Below, one piece after another: positions 43,861 to 52,494 of a DNA stretch of 64,000 bases. The translations under genes were made by a program, and so were the position numbers. The notes under the pieces were generated by a model. That model saw nothing but the letters and a program-made list of their open reading frames with translations, had not been told where the DNA came from and did not search any database. Origin of the DNA: Chryseobacterium sp. OV279 (lineage in GTDB: Bacteria > Bacteroidota > Bacteroidia > Flavobacteriales > Weeksellaceae); contig NZ_FQUD01000002.1 in NCBI RefSeq assembly GCF_900128945.1, forward strand, positions 772,371 to 836,370, written 5' to 3'. The number at the start of each line of letters is the position of its first letter. The stretch's first letter is position 1.

Positions 43861-44495
43861 CTTGAAAATAAATTTTGATTGGTATAGATTATCACGATCA
43901 TTACAAGTGAAATCAGAATCGGAAAAATATAGGAAGCTGCTCTGTAGGGCAGCTTTTTGGGTATATGGGATGCCCATAGCAAAAGCAGAAAGAGCATTCC
44001 TATTGCGGCTGCAAAAACTTCGGGACTTTTTCTAAAGGAAGAAATGTTTTGAGAATTTATTTTGTGCATGAAAGCGACCAGGAAATACTGAACAGGCAGA
44101 TAAATAAATCCAAAAATAAAAGTGAAAACCGCAGCAGTGTATTTCTTTAATTTAATAAAATTGATTCCCAGCAGTATAGCTCCCGGAACGGTTCCCACAA
44201 TAAAACTGATGATTAAAATGATATCCCGTGGAAATAGTTTTATCGCATGCGGATCTTCAGAAACATTATCTTTCCACATTTCCTGTTCTTCCTGAAGCTT
44301 CAACTCTTGCTGATCTTTTTTGTCCTGAATGAGTTGCTGGATCTGTGCTTTTTCCTGTTCACTGAAAGTGCGTCCTCTTGCCTGAAGGATGTCAAAAGCC
44401 ATTTGAACAGCTTCCGGAATAAAGCGGTTTCCTTCTTTTAAATAATTGTCCAGTTCGGGAGAGGATAATTTTTCCAGAACACTCTTTTTAACCAT
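43833..44495 (-). CDS. Membrane protein of unknown function
   Basis: A 220-residue protein: an N-terminal cytoplasmic region of about 85 residues, partly coiled coil (EQEKAQIQQLIQDKKDQQEL, residues 47-66), then four hydrophobic helices. No family is recognised. Its 3' end overlaps the convergent methyltransferase gene by 28 bp, and a terminator-like hairpin for that gene is encoded within its coding sequence. It is downstream of metG on the same strand but a metG terminator separates them. Confidence reflects a clear coding signal but unknown role. Confidence 0.72.
   Translation of the reverse strand: MVKKSVLEKLSSPELDNYLKEGNRFIPEAVQMAFDILQARGRTFSEQEKAQIQQLIQDKKDQQELKLQEEQEMWKDNVSEDPHAIKLFPRDIILIISFIVGTVPGAILLGINFIKLKKYTAAVFTFIFGFIYLPVQYFLVAFMHKINSQNISSFRKSPEVFAAAIGMLFLLLLWASHIPKKLPYRAASYIFPILISLVMIVIIYTNQNLFSSHFLVSFAR
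43934..43956 (+). terminator. Terminator of the methyltransferase inside the opposing gene
   Basis: On the plus strand, AAGCTGC and GCAGCTT form a stem with 8-nt loop followed by TTTTTGG, 73 bp past the methyltransferase stop, within the opposite gene's coding sequence. Confidence 0.6.
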
Positions 44496-44509
44496 AGTTT
44501 ATAAAATAA

Positions 44510-44535
44510 AATGGGCATAAAAAATGCCCATTCTG
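44510..44535 (-). terminator. Terminator of metG
   Basis: Stem AATGGGCAT / ATGCCCATT with a short A-rich loop, followed on the minus strand by TTTATTTTA; 20 bp past the metG stop. Confidence 0.8.
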
Positions 44536-44554
44536 TATAATTGTTAGTTTGAAA

Positions 44555-46591
44555 TTATCCGATCTCAATACCGTTTTCTACATTGCTGTCATCAGGTGTT
44601 ACAAAAGATAATTTTCCGTCTGGTTTTGTTGTTAGTAAGAACATTCCCTGAGACTCAATTCCTCTGATTTTTCTAGGAGCCAGGTTCAGTAAGATCATCA
44701 CCTGCTTTCCGATCAGCTCTTCCGGGGTGAAGCTTTCTGCAACACCAGAAACCACAGTTCTGATATCAACGCCTGTATCTACTTTAAACTTTAATAATTT
44801 ATCCGCTTTTTCTACTTTTTCAGCTTCTAAAATGGTTGCTGTTCTAAGGTCTATTTTAGCAAAATCATCAAAAGAAATTTCTTCTTTCATAGGGTTGGCG
44901 TTAGGGTTTGTTTTTTTATTATTTTGTTTGGTCTGCTCCAGCTTTTCAATTTGAGCTTCGATGACACTGTCTTCAATTTTTGAGAAAAGAAGAGAAGCTT
45001 CATTGATTTTGTGACCTGTTTCTATTAAAACAGATTGGGTTTCAACATCGCTCCAGTTCACCTGTTCAGCATTGAACATTGTTAATAATTTTTCAGAGCT
45101 GAAAGGCATAAACGGTTCACATAACTGAGCTAAAGCAACAGCCAGCTGAGCGCCCACAAATAGAGATTGTGCTGCTTTTTCAGGACTGTCCTTAATCGTT
45201 TTCCAAGGTTCTTCAGCCTGAAGATACTGGTTTCCGAAACGGGCAAGATTCATTAATGCGGTTAATGCATTTCTGAATTCATAATTTTCTAAGAATCCTG
45301 AGATTTCTTTAGCCGCTTTATTGATTTCTTCCAGTTCAGGACTATTGATGTCTCCCTGAGGAACAACACCATCATAATATTTATGAATAAGAACGGCTAC
45401 TCTATTGATAAAGTTTCCGAAAATTCCTACCAACTCAGAATTATTTTTAGTCTGGAAGTCTTTCCATGTAAAATTATTATCCTTTGTTTCAGGAGCTGAT
45501 GAAAGAAGGGCATATCTTAATACATCCTGCTGTCCCGGGAATTCTTCTACATATTCATGCGCCCAAACTGCCCAGTTTCTGGACGTTGAGATCTTGTCGT
45601 TCTCAAGGTTTAAGAATTCAAACGCAGGAACATTTTTCGGCATGATATAATCACCGTGAGCCTTCATCATTGTAGGGAAAATAATACAGTGGAATACAAT
45701 ATTATCTTTTCCGATGAAATGAACCAGATCACTGCTTTCGCTCTGCCAGTAATCTTTCCAGTCTTTTCCGTTTTTCTTCGCCCATTCCTGAGTGAAAGAA
45801 ATATATCCGATAGGCGCATCAAACCAAACATAAAGCACTTTCCCCTCCGCATTCGGAAGTGGAACAGGAACGCCCCAGTTTAGGTCTCTGGTCATAGCAC
45901 GTGGCTTTAAACCATCGTTTAACCATGACTTAACCTGTCCGTAAACATTCGGTTTCCAGTCGTCTTTATGCCCTTCAATGATCCATTCGTTTAGGAAGTC
46001 TTCATATTCATTTAAAGGAAGATACCAGTTTTTGGTGTCTTTTAGAATCGGAACATTTCCGCTTAACATCGATTTCGGATTGATCAGTTCTGAAGGAGAT
46101 AGGGTAGAACCACACTTTTCGCACTGGTCTCCGTAAGCATTTTCATTGCCACAGTTCGGGCAGGTTCCTACAATATATCGGTCTGCCAGGAATTCTCCGG
46201 CCTGTTCGTCAAAATACTGCTCAGAAACCTCTTCCGTGAATTTCCCTTTTTCGTAAAGAACTTTAAAGAAATCCTGGCTGGTTTCGTAATGCTTTTTAGA
46301 AGTCGTTCTGGAATACTCATCAAATGAAATTCCCAGATCCGAAAAAGATTTTTTGATGATCTCGTGGTATTTATCTACGATATCCTGAGGGGGCACCCCT
46401 TCTTTTTTTGCTCTGATGGTAATAGGAATTCCGTGCTCATCCGACCCGCAGATAAACGCTACATCTTTTCCTAATCTCCTCTGAAATCTTGCGTAGACAT
46501 CCGCAGGAATATATACACCTGCCAAATGTCCTATATGAACCGGTCCGTTTGCATAAGGCAAAGCTGCCGTAATCATCTTTCTGTTTGACAT
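44555..46591 (-). CDS. metG: Methionyl-tRNA synthetase
   Basis: A 678-residue class I aminoacyl-tRNA synthetase charging tRNA-Met. The HIGH motif is at residues 19-22 (GPVHIGHLAG), the zinc knuckle has four cysteines (CPNCG…CEKCG, about 145-160), and the KMSKS loop reads KISTS. A C-terminal tRNA-binding (EMAP/Trbp111-like) domain is attached (about 570-678, FAKIDLRTATI), as usual for long-form dimeric MetG. The Met at 46591 is preferred to one 14 codons upstream because it yields the canonical MSNRKMITAALPY start. Confidence 0.97.
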   Translation of the reverse strand: MSNRKMITAALPYANGPVHIGHLAGVYIPADVYARFQRRLGKDVAFICGSDEHGIPITIRAKKEGVPPQDIVDKYHEIIKKSFSDLGISFDEYSRTTSKKHYETSQDFFKVLYEKGKFTEEVSEQYFDEQAGEFLADRYIVGTCPNCGNENAYGDQCEKCGSTLSPSELINPKSMLSGNVPILKDTKNWYLPLNEYEDFLNEWIIEGHKDDWKPNVYGQVKSWLNDGLKPRAMTRDLNWGVPVPLPNAEGKVLYVWFDAPIGYISFTQEWAKKNGKDWKDYWQSESSDLVHFIGKDNIVFHCIIFPTMMKAHGDYIMPKNVPAFEFLNLENDKISTSRNWAVWAHEYVEEFPGQQDVLRYALLSSAPETKDNNFTWKDFQTKNNSELVGIFGNFINRVAVLIHKYYDGVVPQGDINSPELEEINKAAKEISGFLENYEFRNALTALMNLARFGNQYLQAEEPWKTIKDSPEKAAQSLFVGAQLAVALAQLCEPFMPFSSEKLLTMFNAEQVNWSDVETQSVLIETGHKINEASLLFSKIEDSVIEAQIEKLEQTKQNNKKTNPNANPMKEEISFDDFAKIDLRTATILEAEKVEKADKLLKFKVDTGVDIRTVVSGVAESFTPEELIGKQVMILLNLAPRKIRGIESQGMFLLTTKPDGKLSFVTPDDSNVENGIEIG

Positions 46592-46917
46592 TTTATAGTA
46601 AAGTTTTAACGGCAAAGATAAGGAATATCTCACTAAAACCGCCTAAACTTCCCCTATAATAAGTTTTTTAGTCTTCGGAAAGTGTTTAAGATTAAATTTA
46701 GTTAAACAAACGTTTAACGTAATGTTAATATTTTACAAGTATTATGCGAAGCATATGTTAATGTAATTTAGTGAAAAACAGATATTTAATTTTAAATAGT
46801 CAAACAATTTACATAAAATTATCTAAATTTTCAATAATATTATGGTAATTCTATTTTTTTTATAAATTGCAAAACTGTTAACACAGCTTTTTAAAACGAA
46901 ACTAAAAAAACGATATT
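46592..46917 (+). promoter_or_regulatory. susC upstream region with candidate operator
   Basis: About 326 bp of AT-rich DNA between divergent metG and susC. At 46701-46718 GTTAAAC-AAAC-GTTTAAC forms a perfect 7-bp inverted repeat, similar in style to LacI-family operators (AAACGTTT core). ATGC-GAA-GCAT at 46744-46754 is a second small palindrome. No clear TAnnTTTG box is visible. The susC start is GTG at 46918. Confidence 0.45.
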
Positions 46918-49677
46918 GTGAAAAATTTTACAACGGTATTAAAAATTGCACCGGCCTTTTTACTGGCCAGTTCAGTAATACATGCGCAGACCCAAGACAG
47001 TCTCACTAAGGAGAAAAAGATCGAGGAAGTAGTATTGATCGGGTATGGAAAGCAGAAAAAATCTGACCTTACAGGTTCCATTACTTCGGTGAGTGCAAAA
47101 GATTTTAACGGAGGAGCAGTTTCTGCAGGACAACTGATTCAGGGCAAAACACCCGGGGTACAGATCACCAACAACAGTGGTGCTCCCGGGTCAGGAACCA
47201 AGATCAGAATCAGAGGAACTTCTTCTTTGAGTGGTGAAAACTCCCCATTGATTGTTATTGACGGTGTTCCACAGGATTTTGTTGGAATGAATGGTGTTTC
47301 TGATCCTTTATCATTAATCAATCCCAATGATATTGAAACCTTTGACATCCTGAAAGATGCGTCTGCTACCGCCATTTATGGTAACAGGGCTTCCAATGGG
47401 GTTATTTTGATCACCACCAAAAAAGGAACGTCAGGAAAATTCAAGCTTAATTTTTCTACCGTGACTTCTGTTTCCACCAAAATGGGCAATGTAGATGTAC
47501 TGACTGCACAGGAATTCAGAGATTTCGTGAATACCTACGCACCGGCCAGCTACAAAACTAAACTCGGAAACGCAGATACCAACTGGCAGGATCAGATTTA
47601 CCAGGCAGCCTGGGGAACAGATAATAATGTGGCTTTTTCAGGAGGGATTAAAGGTTTGCCTTACCGTTTGTCAATAGGCTATAACGAGCAGAATGGTATT
47701 GTAAAATCAAATTCGTTCCGAAGAACTTCAGTCGGTTTAAACTTAAGCCCTAAATTCTTTGACAATCATTTATCTGTAAATGTGAATGCAAAAGGAACCT
47801 TTACAGATAACCGTTTTGTAGACGGCGGAGTAATCAAAGCGGCTACCTATTTTGACCCAACACAGCCTGTATATTCAGGAAACTCCAAATACGGAGGTTA
47901 TTATGAGTGGCTGGATTCCGGATCTGCAACGGGATATAACGTGAATGCTAATTCAAACCCATTGGGAATGATTGAAGGGGTAAGAGATGTATCATCAGTG
48001 ATCAGAGGATTGGGAAATATCCAGCTAGATTATAAATTTCACTTTCTTCCGGACCTGCATTTTAACGTAAATGCCGGATATGATTATACTAAAAGTGAAG
48101 GGCATAAATTTAAGGATGGTAATTTAAGACAGGGGTATGCTGATAAGGGGAGCTCCAATTTTTATTCTATGGAAAAGAATAATAAGCTCTTGGAAACCTA
48201 CTTTAATTATGTTAAGAATATAAGTGCCATCAATACCGGCGTGGATATTACAGCAGGATATGCCTATCAGGATTTCCGGTTGAACATTCCGGGAGCCGTT
48301 ACCTATAGAGGAACCGGAATCAATGCACAGGACCTGGATTTCCAAACTCAAAATACATTGGTATCCTTTTATGGGAGAGCCATTTTTACGGTAGCCAATA
48401 AATATATTATTTCAGGATCTGTACGTAGAGACGGTTCTTCCAGATTCTTTAACGGAACAACGGATAATGTATGGGGTGTCTTTCCAGGGGTTTCTTTAGC
48501 CTGGAAGCTTAACGAGGAAAGTTTCATCAAAAATATTTCTGCCATCAGTACACTGAAACTGAGAGCGGGATGGGGGAAAACAGGTCAGCAGGAGCTTCCT
48601 GCACTGGGAGTTAATGGGAATAAACCCAATAATTATCCGGCCTTTGCTTCATATAATCCGAGTTATCCCGGAGCAGGGTATCAGTTTGGAAATGAATTCT
48701 ATTTCATGTTCAGACCTACCAACTATAACCCAAACCTTACCTGGGAAACGACGACAACAAAGAACATCGGTTTAGATTACGGTTTTGCTAAAAACAGAAT
48801 TACCGGATCTATCGACCTTTTCAGAAAAGATACCAAAGATTTATTGGTGTATGCTGACGAACCGGCAGGAGGCTTAAGCAATGCCAGCTGGCAGAATGTG
48901 GGGGATATGAAGAATCAGGGAATCGAAGGTAGCATTACTGTAATTCCTGTTAAAAACGAAAAAACAACCTGGGAAGTAAGCTTTAATGCAACCCATTACA
49001 AGCCCGTAATCACCAAGCTGAAAGACAGAGCTGATGAATATTTCAATATGGAAGTAGGAGGTATTGAAGGAGGATCTGGAAACAGAATCCAGGCTCATGC
49101 GGTAGGCTATGCTCCCAACGCATTCTGGGTATATCAGCAGGTGTACGATACGGGTGGAAAACCTGTAGACGGAGCGTATGTTGACAGAAACGGAGACGGG
49201 GTAATCAATACGAAAGATATGTATTATTACAAATCTACCACTCCGGATGCTATTTTAGGATTCTCAACGAAAGTTTCCCATAAAAACTGGGACTTTGCCC
49301 TGAGCGCAAGAGCTGTATTAGGAAACTATGTGTATAACAATATGGCATCCAACAGTTCTTTACAGTCTGCCTCTACCAACGAATACCTTCAGAATGTATT
49401 CTCCACTGCTCCGGAATATAAGTTTTCTGTACCTCAATATAAATCAGATATTTATGTTGAGAATGCGTCGTTCTTAAGATTGGATAATATTAATGTTGGC
49501 TATAATTTCGGGGAAATTTTCTCTAAAGGAAGCAACCTGAAAATATATGGTATGGCTCAGAACGTTTTCGTGATTACGAAATATACAGGAGTAGATCCTG
49601 AAGTTTTTGGCGGAATAGACAACGGATACTATCAGATGCCTAGAATCTATTCTTTAGGCTTTAACTTTCAATTTTAA
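46918..49677 (+). CDS. susC: SusC/RagA-family TonB-linked outer membrane transporter
   Basis: A 919-residue TonB-dependent porin that imports oligosaccharides together with SusD. A signal peptide (1-23, ending VIHAQ) precedes the plug, with a short TonB-box region (KKIEEVVLIGYGKQKKSDLTGS, about 34-55), GQLIQGKTPGVQI and DILKDASATAIYGNRASNGVILITTK, then the barrel ending in …SLGFNFQF. The N-terminal carboxypeptidase-regulatory-like domain of many SusC proteins is absent, giving a slightly short protein. GTG start at 46918. First gene of a starch/maltodextrin locus. Confidence 0.95.
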   Translation: MKNFTTVLKIAPAFLLASSVIHAQTQDSLTKEKKIEEVVLIGYGKQKKSDLTGSITSVSAKDFNGGAVSAGQLIQGKTPGVQITNNSGAPGSGTKIRIRGTSSLSGENSPLIVIDGVPQDFVGMNGVSDPLSLINPNDIETFDILKDASATAIYGNRASNGVILITTKKGTSGKFKLNFSTVTSVSTKMGNVDVLTAQEFRDFVNTYAPASYKTKLGNADTNWQDQIYQAAWGTDNNVAFSGGIKGLPYRLSIGYNEQNGIVKSNSFRRTSVGLNLSPKFFDNHLSVNVNAKGTFTDNRFVDGGVIKAATYFDPTQPVYSGNSKYGGYYEWLDSGSATGYNVNANSNPLGMIEGVRDVSSVIRGLGNIQLDYKFHFLPDLHFNVNAGYDYTKSEGHKFKDGNLRQGYADKGSSNFYSMEKNNKLLETYFNYVKNISAINTGVDITAGYAYQDFRLNIPGAVTYRGTGINAQDLDFQTQNTLVSFYGRAIFTVANKYIISGSVRRDGSSRFFNGTTDNVWGVFPGVSLAWKLNEESFIKNISAISTLKLRAGWGKTGQQELPALGVNGNKPNNYPAFASYNPSYPGAGYQFGNEFYFMFRPTNYNPNLTWETTTTKNIGLDYGFAKNRITGSIDLFRKDTKDLLVYADEPAGGLSNASWQNVGDMKNQGIEGSITVIPVKNEKTTWEVSFNATHYKPVITKLKDRADEYFNMEVGGIEGGSGNRIQAHAVGYAPNAFWVYQQVYDTGGKPVDGAYVDRNGDGVINTKDMYYYKSTTPDAILGFSTKVSHKNWDFALSARAVLGNYVYNNMASNSSLQSASTNEYLQNVFSTAPEYKFSVPQYKSDIYVENASFLRLDNINVGYNFGEIFSKGSNLKIYGMAQNVFVITKYTGVDPEVFGGIDNGYYQMPRIYSLGFNFQF

Positions 49678-49689
49678 ATAATAATTGCG

Positions 49690-51291
49690 ATGAAACTAAA
49701 TACAATCAAACTTAAAAATATAGTACTGCCTCTTTCTGCCGCATTTCTACTGACAGCAGCGTCTTGCGTTAACGATCTGGAAAGAGAACCGATTACGGAT
49801 GTTACGGCAAAGGTCATCTACAAGGATTTTTCTAACTATAAAAATATTCTGGCAAAACTGTATGGAGGTCTTGCTATGGGAGGACAGATCAGTGGTGATG
49901 GTGATCAGCCGGATAGTGATATTAATGGAATCAATGGAGGTTTTTCACAATACACAAGATTACTGTACAATCTGAATGTACTGACTACTGACGAAGCTGT
50001 AATCGGCTGGAATGACGGAAACCTGCACACGCTTCATAAAATGACCTGGGATTCTTCCAACGAATTTATTGCAGCAATGTACTACAGAGTGTATACGGAA
50101 ATTGCTTTCTGTAATGAGTTTTTGAGAAATGTGACTGATGCAAAATTAGCAGAAAATAATATTACCGGTGACAATCTTGCTCAGGCTAAACTGATGAGAA
50201 CAGAAGCCCGTTTTCTGAGAGCGCAGTCTTATTATCATGCCATCGATATGTTTGGAAATGTCCCTTTTGTGGACGAAACTTATGTACCAGGATCTTTAAC
50301 GCCTCCACAGAGAATCGAAAGAAAAGCATTATTTAACTTTATTGAGTCCGAACTGCTGGCAGTAGCCGGTGAACTGAAAGACCCTAAAACCAATGAGTAC
50401 GGAAGAGCAGATAAAGCTGCGGCCTGGTCATTGCTGGCAAAGTTATATCTGAATGCGGAAGTATATACAGGAACACAGAGAAACACAGACTGTATCACGT
50501 ACTGTAACAAAGTAATTGCAGCAGGCTATTCTCTAAAACCAAAGTATGACGAGTTATTCCTTGCGGATAACAACATCAGTAATCCTGAGCAGATTCTAAG
50601 TGTCAATTTTGACGGAATCAATACCCAGACCAATGGTGGAACCACTTATCTTGTTCATGCATCAATAGGTGGCGATATGAAGGCTTCTGAATTTGGTGTC
50701 AATGGCGGATGGGCTGGTTTAAGAACCACAAAGGCATTCGTAGGCCTGTTTCCTGCTGATGGAAGTGATAAAAGAGGAAGATTCTTTACTTCAGGGCAGA
50801 ATCTGGAAATTAATAACCTGGGTGTCTTTACCGATGGATATGCATTTATCAAATATAAAAATATTAAAAGTAGCGGAACTCCCGGTGCCCATGATAACTG
50901 GGTAGAAGCCGATATTCCTTTGTATCGTCTGGCGGATATTTACCTGATGTATGCGGAAGCTGTTCTTAGAGGTGGTACCGGAGGAAGTGCTGCTACTGCA
51001 GTTACTTACGTTAATCAACTGAGAGAGCGTGCTTACGGGAATACCAACGGAAACGTAACTTCTATCAACCTGAACTTCATTTTAGATGAAAGAGCAAGAG
51101 AACTGTCATGGGAAACAACCAGAAGATCAGATCTTATCCGTTACAACAGATATACGACAGCAGATTATTTATGGCCGTGGAAAGGAAATGTTAAAGAAGG
51201 TAAAGCAGTAGAAAGCTTCAGAAACCTTTTCCCTATTCCGAACAGAGATATTGTGGCGAATCCTAACCTGATCCAAAATCCTGGTTACTAA
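49690..51291 (+). CDS. susD: SusD/RagB-family nutrient-binding lipoprotein
   Basis: A 533-residue surface lipoprotein forming the lid of SusC. The lipobox Cys is at residue 26 (LTAASCVNDL). The SusD N-terminal TPR-like region and the typical EARFLRAQSYYHAIDMFGNVPF (about 178-199) and RLADIYLMYAEAVLRG (about 408-424) blocks are present, as is the C-terminal LDERARELSWE…LFPIPNRDI. It is 12 bp after susC and certainly cotranscribed; the pair defines the locus. Starch-like specificity is inferred from the downstream GH97 and GH13 enzymes. Confidence 0.95.
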   Translation: MKLNTIKLKNIVLPLSAAFLLTAASCVNDLEREPITDVTAKVIYKDFSNYKNILAKLYGGLAMGGQISGDGDQPDSDINGINGGFSQYTRLLYNLNVLTTDEAVIGWNDGNLHTLHKMTWDSSNEFIAAMYYRVYTEIAFCNEFLRNVTDAKLAENNITGDNLAQAKLMRTEARFLRAQSYYHAIDMFGNVPFVDETYVPGSLTPPQRIERKALFNFIESELLAVAGELKDPKTNEYGRADKAAAWSLLAKLYLNAEVYTGTQRNTDCITYCNKVIAAGYSLKPKYDELFLADNNISNPEQILSVNFDGINTQTNGGTTYLVHASIGGDMKASEFGVNGGWAGLRTTKAFVGLFPADGSDKRGRFFTSGQNLEINNLGVFTDGYAFIKYKNIKSSGTPGAHDNWVEADIPLYRLADIYLMYAEAVLRGGTGGSAATAVTYVNQLRERAYGNTNGNVTSINLNFILDERARELSWETTRRSDLIRYNRYTTADYLWPWKGNVKEGKAVESFRNLFPIPNRDIVANPNLIQNPGY

Positions 51292-51310
51292 CCTTTAAAT
51301 ACCGTTAAAA

Positions 51311-52417
51311 ATGAAAAATCTATTCAAAATATTAGCTGCGGTTTTCATCGGGATACTTATGGTTTCCTGCGAGAAGGATGAAGATAAGGCAGTGCTTGAG
51401 GTAAAGAAAAATCCTACCTTAACAGCAGATGCCAGCACATTGGTTATGCTTAAGGTCAATGAAAACGATAAAGCCGTAAAATTTACCTGGACCAATCCGG
51501 AATTTAATCTTGCTGTAGTAAATAATAATGCTCTGGAAGTAGCAAAAGCAGGAACAGGCTTTAAAGATGCTAAAAGTACAGATATAACTGCTGCAGACTT
51601 ATCTGCAACTTATACTGTAAAAGATTTTAATAAAATTATTATCGATGCAGGATTTCTTCCTGAAATCGCAGAGAATATTGAAATTAGAATGAAGGCTTCC
51701 GTAGGAAACGCGGTATCTTATTCCAATGTGATTTCAATGAAGGTTACGCCATACCTTACGACTTATCCTTCTTTTTACCTTGTAGGAGAAGCATCTGTTG
51801 TAGGTTGGAATGCGGGAACTGCCCAGTTATTGTATAAAAACGAGAATATTTCTACCATATACACTTATCTGGAAGGTGCTAAAACATTCAGATTCCTGGG
51901 ACAGAAAGACTGGAATCCGCTTAATTACAGTTTAGACTTTGCCGGAATGAATGCCGCAAACAAATATTTTAAAAACTGGTCTTCCAACTTATCGGCGGCA
52001 CCGGCGGAAAATATTAAGTTTAACGGAACTACCGGAATGTATAAAATTGTTATTGATGCAGAAGCTGCACAAAAATCAATCACAGTAACTCCATCTCCGA
52101 TCGCTGTCTGGAATCCTGCCAACCTGTATATTGTAGGAACTGTGAATTCATGGAGCGCTCCGACAGCTATTGCTATGACCAACCTGGGTAATGGTCAGTT
52201 TGAGCATACCATTGCTCTTCCTGCAGGGTCTCAGTTTAAATTCCTGGGTCAGCAGAGCTGGGGAGAACTTGACTGGGGAAATCTTTTAGGAGACGGCAAT
52301 ACAGGTTATCTGGCTCCGAAAGGAAGTAATGGAAATATTACATTTAACGGAAACGGAGGAAATTATAAAATTTCTGTAGATCTGAAATTAGGGATTTACA
52401 AAATCAACCCGTTATAA
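51311..52417 (+). CDS. SusE/SusF-like starch-binding outer membrane lipoprotein
   Basis: A 368-residue lipoprotein with lipobox Cys20 (LMVSCEKD). Residues 30-150 form the SusE N-terminal domain with Ig-like strands; two homologous carbohydrate-binding modules follow (about 155-245 and 272-365), each starting with an F/L-Y-L/I-V-G strand then WNAG/WSAP and containing FLGQ-W repeats, as in SusE/SusF starch-binding domains. In Bacteroides these help retain starch at the surface. It is 20 bp after susD. It could be called SusE or SusF; SusE is closer by position. Confidence 0.87.
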   Translation: MKNLFKILAAVFIGILMVSCEKDEDKAVLEVKKNPTLTADASTLVMLKVNENDKAVKFTWTNPEFNLAVVNNNALEVAKAGTGFKDAKSTDITAADLSATYTVKDFNKIIIDAGFLPEIAENIEIRMKASVGNAVSYSNVISMKVTPYLTTYPSFYLVGEASVVGWNAGTAQLLYKNENISTIYTYLEGAKTFRFLGQKDWNPLNYSLDFAGMNAANKYFKNWSSNLSAAPAENIKFNGTTGMYKIVIDAEAAQKSITVTPSPIAVWNPANLYIVGTVNSWSAPTAIAMTNLGNGQFEHTIALPAGSQFKFLGQQSWGELDWGNLLGDGNTGYLAPKGSNGNITFNGNGGNYKISVDLKLGIYKINPL

Positions 52418-52438
52418 TAATTAAGATGAATTATATAG

Positions 52439-52477
52439 TAAAGTGTTGCTTTACCGCAGCACTTTATCTATTTTTAA
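52439..52477 (+). terminator. Hairpin between susE-like and GH97 genes
   Basis: TAAAGTGTTGC and GCAGCACTTTA form a stem (one G-U) with a short loop, followed by TCTATTTTTAAGG. It is 22 bp after the SusE-like stop and probably attenuates rather than fully stops transcription of the downstream enzymes. Confidence 0.7.
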
Positions 52478-52494
52478 GGTTATAAATAGTCATT

